Positions 17,572-25,888 of a stretch of DNA of 64,000 nucleotides are shown piece by piece. The notes under the pieces were generated by a model. It saw only the letters and a list, made by a program, of their open reading frames with translations, was not told the origin of the DNA and did not search any database. A program made the position numbers and the translations under genes. This stretch comes from Phaeocystidibacter sp965659415. Lineage in GTDB: Bacteria > Bacteroidota > Bacteroidia > Flavobacteriales > Schleiferiaceae. Numbering within the stretch: position 1 is the first letter of the stretch; each line of letters opens with the position of its first letter. Location: positions 1 through 64,000 of the forward strand of contig CBFHVA010000003.1 of assembly GCA_965659415.1 (NCBI GenBank), written 5' to 3'.

Positions 17572-18537
17572 TTATAATGATGTCATTTCAATAAAAAACA
17601 TGTACAACGGTATACCTATGGTAATGTTGAACGGAAAAGTCACCGCCAACGCCATCGGGATGTACAGTCCAGCATCTGCCCTCGGGTTAGCCAATTTCAT
17701 TGCAGCGGGTACAGCAATGTAAGAGGCGGATGCTGCGAGTATGGATATTAAGAGTCGATCGCCCACCACAGTAGTTATATAGCCACTGATAATGGCGATT
17801 ACAATTCCGTTTATTACCGGAACCACGATTCCAAAGATCACAGGGAACGGTCCGTTCTTCCAGCAAGAAGATAGATTTCTACCGCTCGTGATACCCATGT
17901 CAAGTAGGAATACAGCAAGGAACCCCTTGAAGATATCCGTGGTGAATGGGGCAATACCTTGAGCCTGTGATTCATTGGCCAGATATCCAATGGCCAGACT
18001 ACCTAGAATGAGTAATACACTTCCATTGGTGAAAGAGTGTTGAACGATTTGCTTCATACTCATTCGATCACCACCCTTAGCGAAAATGGACAAGAAGAGC
18101 ATTCCCATCACAATCGAGGGAGCCTCCATCAAGGCCATTGTGGCTACCATGTGACCGCCAAATTCGAGTCCCTCCATATCCAGGAACGATACGGTGGTTA
18201 CGAAGGTCACGGCACTCACAGATCCATAAGCTGCGGCCAAAGCGGCAGCGTTGTAAATCCCGAGCCTCTTCTTTAGGATGAAGAAGGTATAGGCCGGAAT
18301 GGCTATGGCTGTGAATACTCCTAGCCCGATGATCCCTACGGTATCTAAACCGATTTCGCTGTGAGATAATTCTTGTCCGCCCTTGAAACCAATTGAAAAC
18401 AAGAGGTACAATGAAATGAACTTCGACGAATTTTCCGGAATCGCTAAATCACTCTTCACCTGCACTGCAAATATTCCCAAGAAGAAAAAGAGCAGTGCCG
18501 GGTTGGTAAGGTTATCTGCTAGTAGATCTAGACTCAT
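17572..18537 (-). CDS. SbtA-type sodium-dependent bicarbonate permease
   Basis: The 321-residue product has about ten membrane helices and the SbtA family motifs: FSIGFKGGQEL in the first half, AAAYGSVSAVTFVTTVSFL, FLLDMGITSGRN and ASASYIAVPAAMKLANPRA. In cyanobacteria SbtA imports bicarbonate with sodium. The ATG at 18537 overlaps the TAA of the small upstream gene (TAATG), so the two are coupled. A LysR regulator is encoded divergently upstream of the pair. Inferred role: supply of bicarbonate for carboxylation reactions. Confidence 0.88.
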   Translation of the reverse strand: MSLDLLADNLTNPALLFFFLGIFAVQVKSDLAIPENSSKFISLYLLFSIGFKGGQELSHSEIGLDTVGIIGLGVFTAIAIPAYTFFILKKRLGIYNAAALAAAYGSVSAVTFVTTVSFLDMEGLEFGGHMVATMALMEAPSIVMGMLFLSIFAKGGDRMSMKQIVQHSFTNGSVLLILGSLAIGYLANESQAQGIAPFTTDIFKGFLAVFLLDMGITSGRNLSSCWKNGPFPVIFGIVVPVINGIVIAIISGYITTVVGDRLLISILAASASYIAVPAAMKLANPRADAGLYIPMALAVTFPFNITIGIPLYMFFIEMTSL

Positions 18538-18845
18538 TACTGTGCAGCTGTATCGTGTAAGTGTACTTCAGGTGCGCCTTCTACTTCTCTGATTTCAACG
18601 TCGCACTTGATGGCCAATGTTTTGCCACTTTCGCTCATTAGCTGGAGCAGGTTGCGCAATTCTTTTGCCTCTTGTTCCAAGTAGGCAGCGCGCTCTTTGA
18701 AATGAGAACCGTCGCCACTGAAGCGCAGCTGGGTGCTCAAATTCTGGGTGTTCAAGAACTGAATCTTGTCGGAGATCAGTGAGAGAAGCACCTCTCTGGC
18801 ATCTTCTACCGAGTACGTGCTATCTATCAGTTTAAACTTCTTCAT
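18537..18845 (-). CDS. Small helical protein coupled to the SbtA-type permease
   Basis: The 102-residue product starts MKKFKLIDSTYSVEDAREVL and has a long charged helix with coiled-coil character (FKERAAYLEQEAKELRNLLQL, residues about 50-70). It is not a PII-like fold by eye, so it is not an obvious SbtB. Its stop overlaps the sbtA start (TAATG), implying a fixed expression ratio and perhaps a regulatory partner role. That role is inference from position only. Confidence 0.7.
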   Translation of the reverse strand: MKKFKLIDSTYSVEDAREVLLSLISDKIQFLNTQNLSTQLRFSGDGSHFKERAAYLEQEAKELRNLLQLMSESGKTLAIKCDVEIREVEGAPEVHLHDTAAQ

Positions 18846-18892
18846 GAGGATGAGAATTTTGTTTTACTGGTGCAAAATTGAATAGATACATT

Positions 18893-18910
18893 GATATATT
18901 TTTATATATC
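18893..18910. promoter_or_regulatory. Palindrome in the lysR-sbtA divergent promoter region
   Basis: GATATAT-TTTT-ATATATC is a perfect 7-bp inverted repeat in an AT-rich 93-bp gap between the divergent LysR gene and the sbtA operon, the expected place for a LysR-type operator. Binding is not shown. Confidence 0.5.
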
Positions 18911-18938
18911 TTTAATATGCAATACATAACATATATTT

Positions 18939-19844
18939 ATGAATTACACTTTACATCAACTACAGGTCTTTCTTGAAGTGGTTCGAAACGAGAGTGTCAC
19001 CAAGGCTGCCGAAGAAATGCATATGACGCAGCCGGCGCTTTCCATTCAGCTGAAGAATTTTCAAAATCAATTTGATTTGCCACTCACGGAGGTCATTGGG
19101 AGACGGTTGCATGTAACGGACTTCGGACGCTCGATTGCAGAACTCGCAGAAAATGTGCTACGCGAAGCCGATGCGATTAAGTACAAGACGCATGAGTTCC
19201 GTGGACTCAAATCCGGAAAGCTCAGAATCTCATCAGCATCAACCGGTAAATATGTCATACCATTCTTCCTTTCCGAATTCATTCATGATCATCCGGCGAT
19301 TGATCTCGTGTTGGACGTGACCAACAAAACCTTGGTGATGGAGAGTTTGCGCAAAAATGAAATCGACTTCGCCTTTGTGTCCGTGATCCCTGAGGATATC
19401 GAAGTATTGGAAGAAGCCCTGATTGAAAACAAGTTGTATTTGATGTCCAGTTCCCCGAAACGCGACAAGATGAGTCCGATGATTTACCGAGAAGAAGGCT
19501 CGGCCACTCGAAAGGCCATGGATAGTTACTTTGGAACCATCACGGAACGAAAACGAATGGAACTCACCTCAAACGAAGCGGTTAAACAAGCCGTAATTGC
19601 AGGTTTAGGACAATCCATCCTTCCCCTGATTGGGATGCGAAACCAGTTGGAAAACGGAGAAGTACACATCATACCCGTAAGTGGGTTACCTATCACCACC
19701 GAATGGCGGCTAATTTGGCTTAAGAACAAAAAGCTGTCGCCTGTGGCTGAGGCTTTCATTGAACACATTCGTGAAAAGAAAGAAGTAATCACCGAAAAGT
19801 ACTTCCATTGGTACACACACTTTAGCGAACCCCGTAAATCATGA
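18939..19844 (+). CDS. LysR-family transcriptional regulator (CbbR/CmpR-like)
   Basis: The 301-residue product opens with a LysR winged helix-turn-helix (MNYTLHQLQVFLEVVRNES, then KAAEEMHMTQPALSIQLKNF, residues 1-60) and continues with a periplasmic-binding-like effector domain (GKLRISSASTGKYVIPFFL). The overall type resembles CbbR/CmpR/CysB regulators. It is transcribed divergently from the small gene and sbtA, so it most likely controls them, as CmpR/CcmR-type regulators do for carbon-uptake genes in cyanobacteria. Its effector is unknown. It overlaps the next gene by 4 nt (ATGA). Confidence 0.88.
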   Translation: MNYTLHQLQVFLEVVRNESVTKAAEEMHMTQPALSIQLKNFQNQFDLPLTEVIGRRLHVTDFGRSIAELAENVLREADAIKYKTHEFRGLKSGKLRISSASTGKYVIPFFLSEFIHDHPAIDLVLDVTNKTLVMESLRKNEIDFAFVSVIPEDIEVLEEALIENKLYLMSSSPKRDKMSPMIYREEGSATRKAMDSYFGTITERKRMELTSNEAVKQAVIAGLGQSILPLIGMRNQLENGEVHIIPVSGLPITTEWRLIWLKNKKLSPVAEAFIEHIREKKEVITEKYFHWYTHFSEPRKS

Positions 19845-20191
19845 ACCCCGTAGAAACGCATATAGAGAAGCAAGATTCACAGGTAAGGCCGCTACTCCAT
19901 CACCTGCGACTATTGATTTTGTCTGTTTCCGATGAGGTGCAAGAGTCGGTGAAGTGGAGTTTGCCCTTCTTCAATTACCGTGGAAAGATTTGGTGCTATT
20001 TGAGCCCAATCAAGAAAACCGGATCTGTAGATGTTTCCTTTCTCAATGGGACTAAAATTGCATATCGGTTTCCCGTACTGAGGACGGAAGACCGCAAGCG
20101 AGTGGCCAGTTATAGAATAGAGAGCTTAGAGGAACTCGACGAAAATGAACTTCTGACTCTGATTGAAGCATCTATAGAGGAAATGGGATGA
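19841..20191 (+). CDS. DUF1801-family protein
   Basis: The 116-residue product has the compact YdhG/DUF1801 pattern: LLHHLRLLILSVSDEVQESVKWSLPFF, then YRGKIWCYLSPIKK and VSFLNGTKIAYRF. The family has a phage-protein-like fold of unknown biochemical role. Its ATG overlaps the LysR stop (ATGA), so it is probably co-transcribed with the regulator. Confidence 0.75.
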   Translation: MNPVETHIEKQDSQVRPLLHHLRLLILSVSDEVQESVKWSLPFFNYRGKIWCYLSPIKKTGSVDVSFLNGTKIAYRFPVLRTEDRKRVASYRIESLEELDENELLTLIEASIEEMG

Positions 20192-20192
20192 G

Positions 20193-20252
20193 CCGTTTAT
20201 CCGTTTATCCGTTTATCCGTTTATCCGTTTATCCGTTTATCCGTTTATCCGT
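20193..20252. repeat. Perfect 8-bp tandem repeat (CCGTTTAT), 7.5 copies
   Basis: Seven exact CCGTTTAT units run from 20193 to 20248, followed by CCGT. The repeat begins one base after the stop codon of the DUF1801 gene and sits between convergent genes. Perfect short repeats like this vary in copy number among isolates. Confidence 0.95.
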
Positions 20253-20294
20253 AAGATAGAAAAGGTCAGAAGGTAATATCGTACGAAACAGATA

Positions 20295-20879
20295 CTAAAG
20301 ACCAGAAATAGTTCCAAACGACCTCTGCGAGACCAAAACCAATAGCCGCGCGATAAGCGAGCCTAATACGGCTCCGCCGATTATATCCAATGGATAATGT
20401 ACGCCTAACCAAATTCGGCTGTACGACACTAACGCCGCCCATAATAGTAAGACAGGGAATAACCAGCGTACTTTGGATTTTAAGATTGTTCCAATGAAAA
20501 TTGCCAATCCAAAGGTATTGGTGGCATGCGAAGAAACGAATCCAAATTGTCCGCCGCAATGTGACTTCACCAAACGCACCTGACCTTCCAAGAGAGGTTC
20601 GTGACAAGGGCGAAGACGTTCAAAAACCTCCTTGAACAAATGAACTGATCCTTGATCGCAAAGCAGCACAAGAACCACAACCCAAGCCATAGCCATGATA
20701 GCGTTCTTTGTGTTCAAGTGACGAAAGAGTAGATATAAAAGAAAGGCATAAAGCGGAACCCAAATCCAAGTGCCTGAAACAGCAAGCATGAAAGGGTCGA
20801 GAGCTTCAAATCCCGCATTATTCAAGGATATGAAGAGCGATCGATCCCAATCCCAAATTCCTCCTTGAAACGATGCCAT
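20295..20879 (-). CDS. PAP2-superfamily membrane phosphatase
   Basis: The 194-residue product has about five membrane helices and all three PAP2 motifs: KEVFERLRPC (KX6RP), FVSSHATNTFG (SSH variant of PSGH) and SRIWLGVHYPLDIIGG (SRX5HX3D). Members dephosphorylate undecaprenyl or phosphatidyl-glycerol phosphates at the inner membrane. The specific lipid substrate is not evident. It ends beside the 8-bp tandem repeat and lies 6 nt downstream of obg, so it may share its transcript. Confidence 0.85.
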   Translation of the reverse strand: MASFQGGIWDWDRSLFISLNNAGFEALDPFMLAVSGTWIWVPLYAFLLYLLFRHLNTKNAIMAMAWVVVLVLLCDQGSVHLFKEVFERLRPCHEPLLEGQVRLVKSHCGGQFGFVSSHATNTFGLAIFIGTILKSKVRWLFPVLLLWAALVSYSRIWLGVHYPLDIIGGAVLGSLIARLLVLVSQRSFGTISGL

Positions 20880-20884
20880 GATGA

Positions 20885-21877
20885 TCAGGCGTTAAGTTTA
20901 TTCCAAAGTAAATCCTTCAGTTCGGGGATGCCTTTTCCTGAAACCGATGAGATGAAGACATGTGGAATATCGGTTGGGAGTAATTTCTTAATCTCTCCCT
21001 CGAGTTCGTCATCCAACAAGTCCGATTTGGAAATGGCCAACACCCTTTCCTTGTCCAACAAATCAGGATTGTACTTTCTCAATTCTTCAAGCAAAACCTC
21101 GTATGACTGAGCATGATCATCGGCGTCCGCAGGAATCATAAATAGAAGTAGAGCATTTCGTTCAATATGTCGAAGAAAGCGGTGTCCGAGTCCCTTCCCT
21201 TCGCTAGCTCCCTCGATTATACCTGGGATATCTGCTATTGCAAAAGACTGATAATCATGATAGGCTACCATACCTAAATTAGGTACAAGGGTAGTGAACG
21301 GATAGTCGGCAATCTCCGGCTTAGCTGCGCTTACTGCGGAGAGAAGCGTCGATTTGCCGGCATTTGGAAATCCGACCAAGCCAACATCTGCGAGCACCTT
21401 CAATTCTAGGATTCGCCATCCCTCTTCGCCTTCTTCACCGGGTTGCGCGTAGCGAGGCGTTTGATTGGTTGGTGATTTAAAATGCGTGTTTCCAAGTCCA
21501 CCTCGGCCTCCCTTCATCAACACTTGTTCTTGTCCGTGCTCGGTAATCTCGAACAGCACATCTCCGGTTTCGGGATCTTTCGCAATGGTACCAAGCGGAA
21601 CGTCAATGTATCGGTCCTCTCCCTTGGCACCACTTCTATCCATCCTGCTGCCATCCCCACCGTGTTCGGCTTTGATATGCTTGCGGTATTTCAAGTGAAG
21701 GAGCGTCCATTTTTGATTATCGCCCCTTACAATGACATGACCTCCACGTCCTCCATCGCCACCATCCGGTCCGCCTTTCGCATTCCCTCTTGTGCGGTGC
21801 AAATGCGTAGAACCTTTGCCTCCCTTACCAGAAGTACAATGGATCTTTACATAATCGATGAAGTTTGAATTGGCCAT
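20885..21877 (-). CDS. obg: GTPase Obg/CgtA
   Basis: The 330-residue product has the glycine-rich Obg fold (residues 1-155, e.g. GKGGKGSTHLHRTRGNAKGG) and a G domain with G1 GFPNAGKST (169-177), G2 DYPFTT, G3 ADIPGIIEGA and G4 SKSDLL. Obg GTPases act in large-subunit ribosome assembly and stress control. It lacks the long C-terminal extension of E. coli ObgE, common in this phylum. Its ATG overlaps the adk stop (TAATG). Confidence 0.96.
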   Translation of the reverse strand: MANSNFIDYVKIHCTSGKGGKGSTHLHRTRGNAKGGPDGGDGGRGGHVIVRGDNQKWTLLHLKYRKHIKAEHGGDGSRMDRSGAKGEDRYIDVPLGTIAKDPETGDVLFEITEHGQEQVLMKGGRGGLGNTHFKSPTNQTPRYAQPGEEGEEGWRILELKVLADVGLVGFPNAGKSTLLSAVSAAKPEIADYPFTTLVPNLGMVAYHDYQSFAIADIPGIIEGASEGKGLGHRFLRHIERNALLLFMIPADADDHAQSYEVLLEELRKYNPDLLDKERVLAISKSDLLDDELEGEIKKLLPTDIPHVFISSVSGKGIPELKDLLWNKLNA

Positions 21878-22449
21878 TATAGTGCGTCAATCACAGCGGT
21901 TAGTCGTGTGGTAATTTCATCAATTGAACCTACCCCATCGATTCCATAAAACTTATTCTGGGCAATATAGTAGTCTTTCACAGGTGCGGTTTCGGAATTG
22001 TATACGTCGATTCTGTTCTGGATAATGGCTGGATTGGCATCATCCGTTCTACCACTAGAAAGTGCTCTTTCTTTCAGACGGTTGCGCAGTTCGTCTTCAG
22101 GCACCTCTAAGGCCACCATTGCTGAAATGGCCGTTCCTTTCTCGGTCATTAGTTGGTCCAACACCCCAGCTTGAGGCTTCGTCCGAGGGAATCCATCAAA
22201 AATAAACCCTTTCGCTTCAGGATGCTTCTCGAGCTCAGCAGAAAGCATGTTAATCGTCACTTCATCAGGAACCAACTGTCCTTTATCGATGTACTGCTTA
22301 GCCAAGGTGCCTAGCTCTGTCGCATTCTTTATGTTATATCTGAATATATCACCAGTAGAAAGGTGAACGAGTTGATATTGATCGATAATGCGTTCAGACT
22401 GGGTGCCTTTTCCAGCTCCTGGAGGGCCAAAGAGAACAAGATTCAACAT
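21877..22449 (-). CDS. adk: Adenylate kinase
   Basis: The 190-residue product has the P-loop GPPGAGKGT (residues 8-16), the AMP-binding STGDIFRYN segment, GFIFDGFPRTKPQA, and a short LID region around SSGRTDDANP, as in the short-type adenylate kinases. It interconverts AMP, ADP and ATP. It is the first gene of a unit with obg, joined by a TAATG overlap. Confidence 0.96.
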   Translation of the reverse strand: MLNLVLFGPPGAGKGTQSERIIDQYQLVHLSTGDIFRYNIKNATELGTLAKQYIDKGQLVPDEVTINMLSAELEKHPEAKGFIFDGFPRTKPQAGVLDQLMTEKGTAISAMVALEVPEDELRNRLKERALSSGRTDDANPAIIQNRIDVYNSETAPVKDYYIAQNKFYGIDGVGSIDEITTRLTAVIDAL

Positions 22450-22567
22450 GGGTGTGCTATTTAAAGAACCTACTATGGGTTCGAAAGACTTTCTTTAAGC
22501 CGCGAAGATAGCCAAAAATGACATTGAGTTAACCTGGGGAGCTAAGACCATTCCCATTCAGAAAACT

Positions 22568-22575
22568 TATCTTTG
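22568..22575 (+). promoter_or_regulatory. Putative -7 box (TATCTTTG) for manC
   Basis: Perfect TAnnTTTG. An in-frame ATG at 22576 touches the box and would not be within the transcript, which supports the ATG at 22603 as the true start. Confidence 0.55.
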
Positions 22576-22602
22576 ATGTCCTCTCAATATATTCTATCAA
22601 AT

Positions 22603-23688
22603 ATGAATCACAATTACTGCATCATCATGGCAGGTGGAGTTGGGAGCCGGTTTTGGCCCTCTAGCACCTCCAAAAGACCTAAGCAGTTTCTAGACATTCT
22701 CGGTACAGGCGAAACGCTCATTCAACAAACATTTCGTCGGCTTACGAATATTTCTCCGCCGGAGAACATTTATGTAATTACGAACGAGAGTTACGCGGAT
22801 ATTACCCAGGAGCAATTACCACAAATCCCAGCGGAGAACATCATCCTTGAACCCGCACGGAGGAACACAGCTCCTTGCATTGCATACGCCACTTTCAAGA
22901 TCAAAAAGAAGGATCCGTTGGCCAACATGGTTATTTCACCGGCTGATCACTTGATTACCAACGAGACTGAATTCAAGCGTGTTATCAATCTGGGTCTTGA
23001 AGCCACTACCGAACACAATATCCTCCTCACTTTAGGGATTAAACCTCATAGACCAGAAACAGGATATGGTTACATTCAGTATCGCGAGCCCGAGCGCGAG
23101 TTGAATGAAGAGATTCAGCAGGTAAAGACCTTTACTGAAAAACCGAATCTCGACATGGCCAAGCAGTTCATCGAAAGCGGTGATTTCTTGTGGAATTCGG
23201 GCATCTTTTTGTGGAATGCGAATGCAATCATGAACGCATTCGACAAGCATTTACCGGAAATATATCAATCTTTTGAACAAGGTTGGGATGTCCTCAACAC
23301 CCCTGAAGAAAAGGCTTTCATTGATGAGATTTACCCGAGCTGTGAGAACGAAAGTGTGGATTACGGCATCATGGAGAAGGCAAAGAACGTATTTGTGATA
23401 CCCAGCGACTTTGGCTGGAGTGACCTCGGCTCTTGGGGTTCCGTACACGATGAATCGGAAGAAGACGAAAACGGCAATAGCACAAACAGCAAAAAGGTAT
23501 TACTTTACAATAGCCGAAACAATATCATTCGCATCGACGATGATAAGCTTGCAGCAATAAGCGGGATGAACGATTACATCATCATTCAAGATGGCGATCG
23601 AATTCTCGTATGTCCGCGATCTGAGGAGCAAGAAATCAAACGAATTGTGAATGATGTGAAGATGGATTTCGGTGATTTGCACACCTAA
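22603..23688 (+). CDS. manC: Mannose-1-phosphate guanylyltransferase
   Basis: The 361-residue product has the nucleotidyltransferase signature AGGVGSRFWPSSTSKRPKQF at residues 8-27, ARRNTAPCIAYA, FTEKPNLDMAKQF, and FLWNSGIFLWNA, all typical of GDP-mannose pyrophosphorylases. It makes GDP-mannose from GTP and mannose 1-phosphate for capsule or O-antigen synthesis. The isomerase domain of long ManC proteins is absent. The start is set by the promoter box 27 nt upstream. Confidence 0.93.
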   Translation: MNHNYCIIMAGGVGSRFWPSSTSKRPKQFLDILGTGETLIQQTFRRLTNISPPENIYVITNESYADITQEQLPQIPAENIILEPARRNTAPCIAYATFKIKKKDPLANMVISPADHLITNETEFKRVINLGLEATTEHNILLTLGIKPHRPETGYGYIQYREPERELNEEIQQVKTFTEKPNLDMAKQFIESGDFLWNSGIFLWNANAIMNAFDKHLPEIYQSFEQGWDVLNTPEEKAFIDEIYPSCENESVDYGIMEKAKNVFVIPSDFGWSDLGSWGSVHDESEEDENGNSTNSKKVLLYNSRNNIIRIDDDKLAAISGMNDYIIIQDGDRILVCPRSEEQEIKRIVNDVKMDFGDLHT

Positions 23689-23693
23689 ACACC

Positions 23694-25163
23694 ATGAGCA
23701 CAACCGAATCGAAGAACCCGGAAGAGAAGGCAAATGAGGCCATAGAGCAAGAAGTAAAAGCTCAGGCAGAGCAGGAAAAGGAACACTACGAGAAATCATC
23801 TTTCCACTTTCGCTATAGTCTTAATGCCTTTAAAGACTTCTTACTGAGTCGACTTTCGATTAAGGATAACGCCGACCCAAAAACCACGATTGAAGGGGTG
23901 GAGCGGGATGTTGAGTTCCGCGGGTTTAATCTGTGGATTCTCATATTCTCCATCTTTATTGCCTCGATCGGTCTGAATATCGACAACACGGCGGTGATTA
24001 TTGGTGCCATGTTAATTTCACCACTCATGGGTCCTATTATGGGAGTGGGATTGGCCGTTGGTATTAACGATATGAAGCTCCTCAAAAGGTCGGTGCGAAA
24101 TTGGGGCGTTGCCATTCTGATGGGCGTTTCTGCTTCTACGCTCTATTTCTACATGACTCCATTATCCGGAGAATCATCCGAGCTGTTAAACCGAACTTCC
24201 CCGACGCTACTCGATGTGATGGTAGCTGTTTTTGGTGGTACTGCGGGGATTCTAGCCGGTTCGAGACGCGAGAAGAGCAACGTGATTCCAGGGGTTGCCA
24301 TTGCTACCGCCCTAATGCCTCCGTTATGTACTGCGGGATACGGCATCGCTTCGGGCAATTTGCAATACTTTCTAGGTGCAACGTATTTATTTCTAATCAA
24401 CAGTATCTTCATCAGTCTGGCCACAACAGTTGTGGTGCGTTATTTAAAATATCCGCACAAGCGCCTTCCTGACCCTGTTCGCGAGCGGAAAAATCGCATT
24501 CGTGTAGGGGTCGTGCTCCTCATCTTTATTTTGCCAAGCATTTACGTATTCTACAATGTTGCGACTGAAGCCCTCTATAATCAAAAGATTACGGAATTCG
24601 TACAACAAGAGATTCATCCGGAGGAAGCTACTATGGTAGGCGATGAGCGAATCGTAGAGACCGATGACGGAAAGAAGCGCTTGATTCTGTCTTTTATTGG
24701 ACAAAAGATATCCGATGACCTTATTCAAGACTGGAGAGAAAGTGCCAATAAGATGGGATTGGAGGACCTCGAACTGAAGATTGTTGAAGAGGCAAATGGC
24801 GGCTGGGATGGAGCCGGAATGACGGAGCTTACAAACACCCTGTTGAGCAGTCAGAATACCCTTGAAAGTAAAAACAGAGAAATTGAGCGATTGAGGCTCA
24901 CCGTTGAACGCCTTCAAAATGGCGGACTCCCACCCACCTTGATTGAAGAAATTCAAGTATACAACCCAGAGCTCGATCAGATTTACGCGGGACAATTGCA
25001 ATTATCCAATGCTCGAAGAGACACGCTTTGCAACCTAATGGTTCGCTTCAATTCAGAACTTGAAATGACGGATGACCAGAAGGCGGCATCTTTACAAAAG
25101 CTGAGTACCTTCGTAAATACGCGCCTGGCATTAGATACTGTTGTAGTATCTGAAATCAGGTGA
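23694..25163 (+). CDS. DUF389-family integral membrane protein
   Basis: The 489-residue product has a charged N-terminus (residues 1-75), then the DUF389/TIGR00341 core: IASIGLNIDNTAVIIGAMLISPLMGPIMG split over two helices, AVFGGTAGILAGSRREKSNVIPGVAIATALMPPLCTAGYG, and about six helices up to residue 290. The C-terminal 190 residues are soluble with a coiled coil (NTLESKNREIERLRLTVERL). Function of the family is not established. It starts 5 nt after manC and may be co-transcribed. Confidence 0.85.
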   Translation: MSTTESKNPEEKANEAIEQEVKAQAEQEKEHYEKSSFHFRYSLNAFKDFLLSRLSIKDNADPKTTIEGVERDVEFRGFNLWILIFSIFIASIGLNIDNTAVIIGAMLISPLMGPIMGVGLAVGINDMKLLKRSVRNWGVAILMGVSASTLYFYMTPLSGESSELLNRTSPTLLDVMVAVFGGTAGILAGSRREKSNVIPGVAIATALMPPLCTAGYGIASGNLQYFLGATYLFLINSIFISLATTVVVRYLKYPHKRLPDPVRERKNRIRVGVVLLIFILPSIYVFYNVATEALYNQKITEFVQQEIHPEEATMVGDERIVETDDGKKRLILSFIGQKISDDLIQDWRESANKMGLEDLELKIVEEANGGWDGAGMTELTNTLLSSQNTLESKNREIERLRLTVERLQNGGLPPTLIEEIQVYNPELDQIYAGQLQLSNARRDTLCNLMVRFNSELEMTDDQKAASLQKLSTFVNTRLALDTVVVSEIR

Positions 25164-25176
25164 AATAAATGATAGC

Positions 25177-25210
25177 AAAAAAAATCCCGACCTGCTCAGC
25201 AGTCGGGATT
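25177..25210 (-). terminator. Terminator for the 53-residue membrane protein gene (also usable by the plus-strand gene)
   Basis: AATCCCGAC (25183-25191) pairs with GTCGGGATT (25202-25210); on the minus strand the stem is followed by eight T residues. It lies between convergent genes. Confidence 0.85.
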
Positions 25211-25239
25211 CGTATATCGAAACAGTTTGGTATTCAGAG

Positions 25240-25401
25240 TTATTCCTCCTTGTGACCTACCATTTTATTAGCCAAATCAGGATTGAAACGCTCAACCGTA
25301 GTTAGCGTAATCCAATAGCCTACAAAAAGGGCCAAAAAGATGAGCATTGAAAATCCCATTAGGGCGATCAACAAGAAAATAAGGAATCCTATGAACTTCA
25401 T
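25240..25401 (-). CDS. 53-residue single-pass membrane protein, function unknown
   Basis: The minus strand encodes an intact 53-codon frame beginning MKFIGFLIFLLIALMGFSML, one long hydrophobic segment of about 35 residues, then a soluble tail ending NKMVGHKEE. A strong terminator follows 30 nt downstream in the same direction, which supports a real gene. No family was recognised. Confidence 0.7.
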   Translation of the reverse strand: MKFIGFLIFLLIALMGFSMLIFLALFVGYWITLTTVERFNPDLANKMVGHKEE

Positions 25402-25516
25402 ATCTCAAAGTGATTATCGGCCGCTAAATTAATTAATCTTCTCTTTCACCACCACAAGTAAAGCAGAATATATTCAGAAATATCATTAGAGGTTCCTTTA
25501 AAAGCGTATTGACCTG

Positions 25517-25524
25517 TATTTTTG
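25517..25524 (+). promoter_or_regulatory. Putative -7 box (TATTTTTG) for the 25541 gene and fumC
   Basis: Perfect TAnnTTTG ending 16 nt before the ATG at 25541. Confidence 0.5.
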
Positions 25525-25540
25525 CATCAGAATTCACAAC

Positions 25541-25867
25541 ATGGTCAAGCGAATTTTTTCTGCATCCTTCTTGGTAGCTGCTTTAGTCCTAGGCGCTTTG
25601 GCGTTTCCGCTTTTTGCTGGAATGATTGATCCCAATGCTTTTGTGGGATTTCAAGGCGATGTCCCCATGGAATCAGACGAATGGATAGCGTACAATAAAG
25701 CTATGGGGGCGGCGGCCTTCATCATGGCTGGAATTCTAATCTCGTATCACATTATTGCATTACTCAAGTTGCGCGACCTCAGCACAACAGCCTACATTGG
25801 CAGATCTATGCTAGTGGCTGTATTCAGCTTGATTCCCGCTTGCATAACCATGCTTTTACTGATATAA
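25541..25867 (+). CDS. Small three-helix membrane protein, function unknown
   Basis: The 108-residue product has membrane helices at about residues 8-27, 52-75 and 88-107, with a short extracytoplasmic loop (MIDPNAFVGFQGDVPMESDE). No family was recognised. It lies 21 nt upstream of fumC in the same direction and probably shares its transcript. Confidence 0.65.
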   Translation: MVKRIFSASFLVAALVLGALAFPLFAGMIDPNAFVGFQGDVPMESDEWIAYNKAMGAAAFIMAGILISYHIIALLKLRDLSTTAYIGRSMLVAVFSLIPACITMLLLI

Positions 25868-25888
25868 AATCACAACTACATAGAACGT

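Noticed and set aside
18537..18845. SbtB (PII-like) regulator
   Set aside because: The sequence has no PII T-loop or nucleotide-binding pattern and looks like a coiled-coil protein.
20266..20607. 113-codon minus-strand gene
   Set aside because: It is an out-of-frame shadow of the PAP2 phosphatase gene and has no recognisable features.
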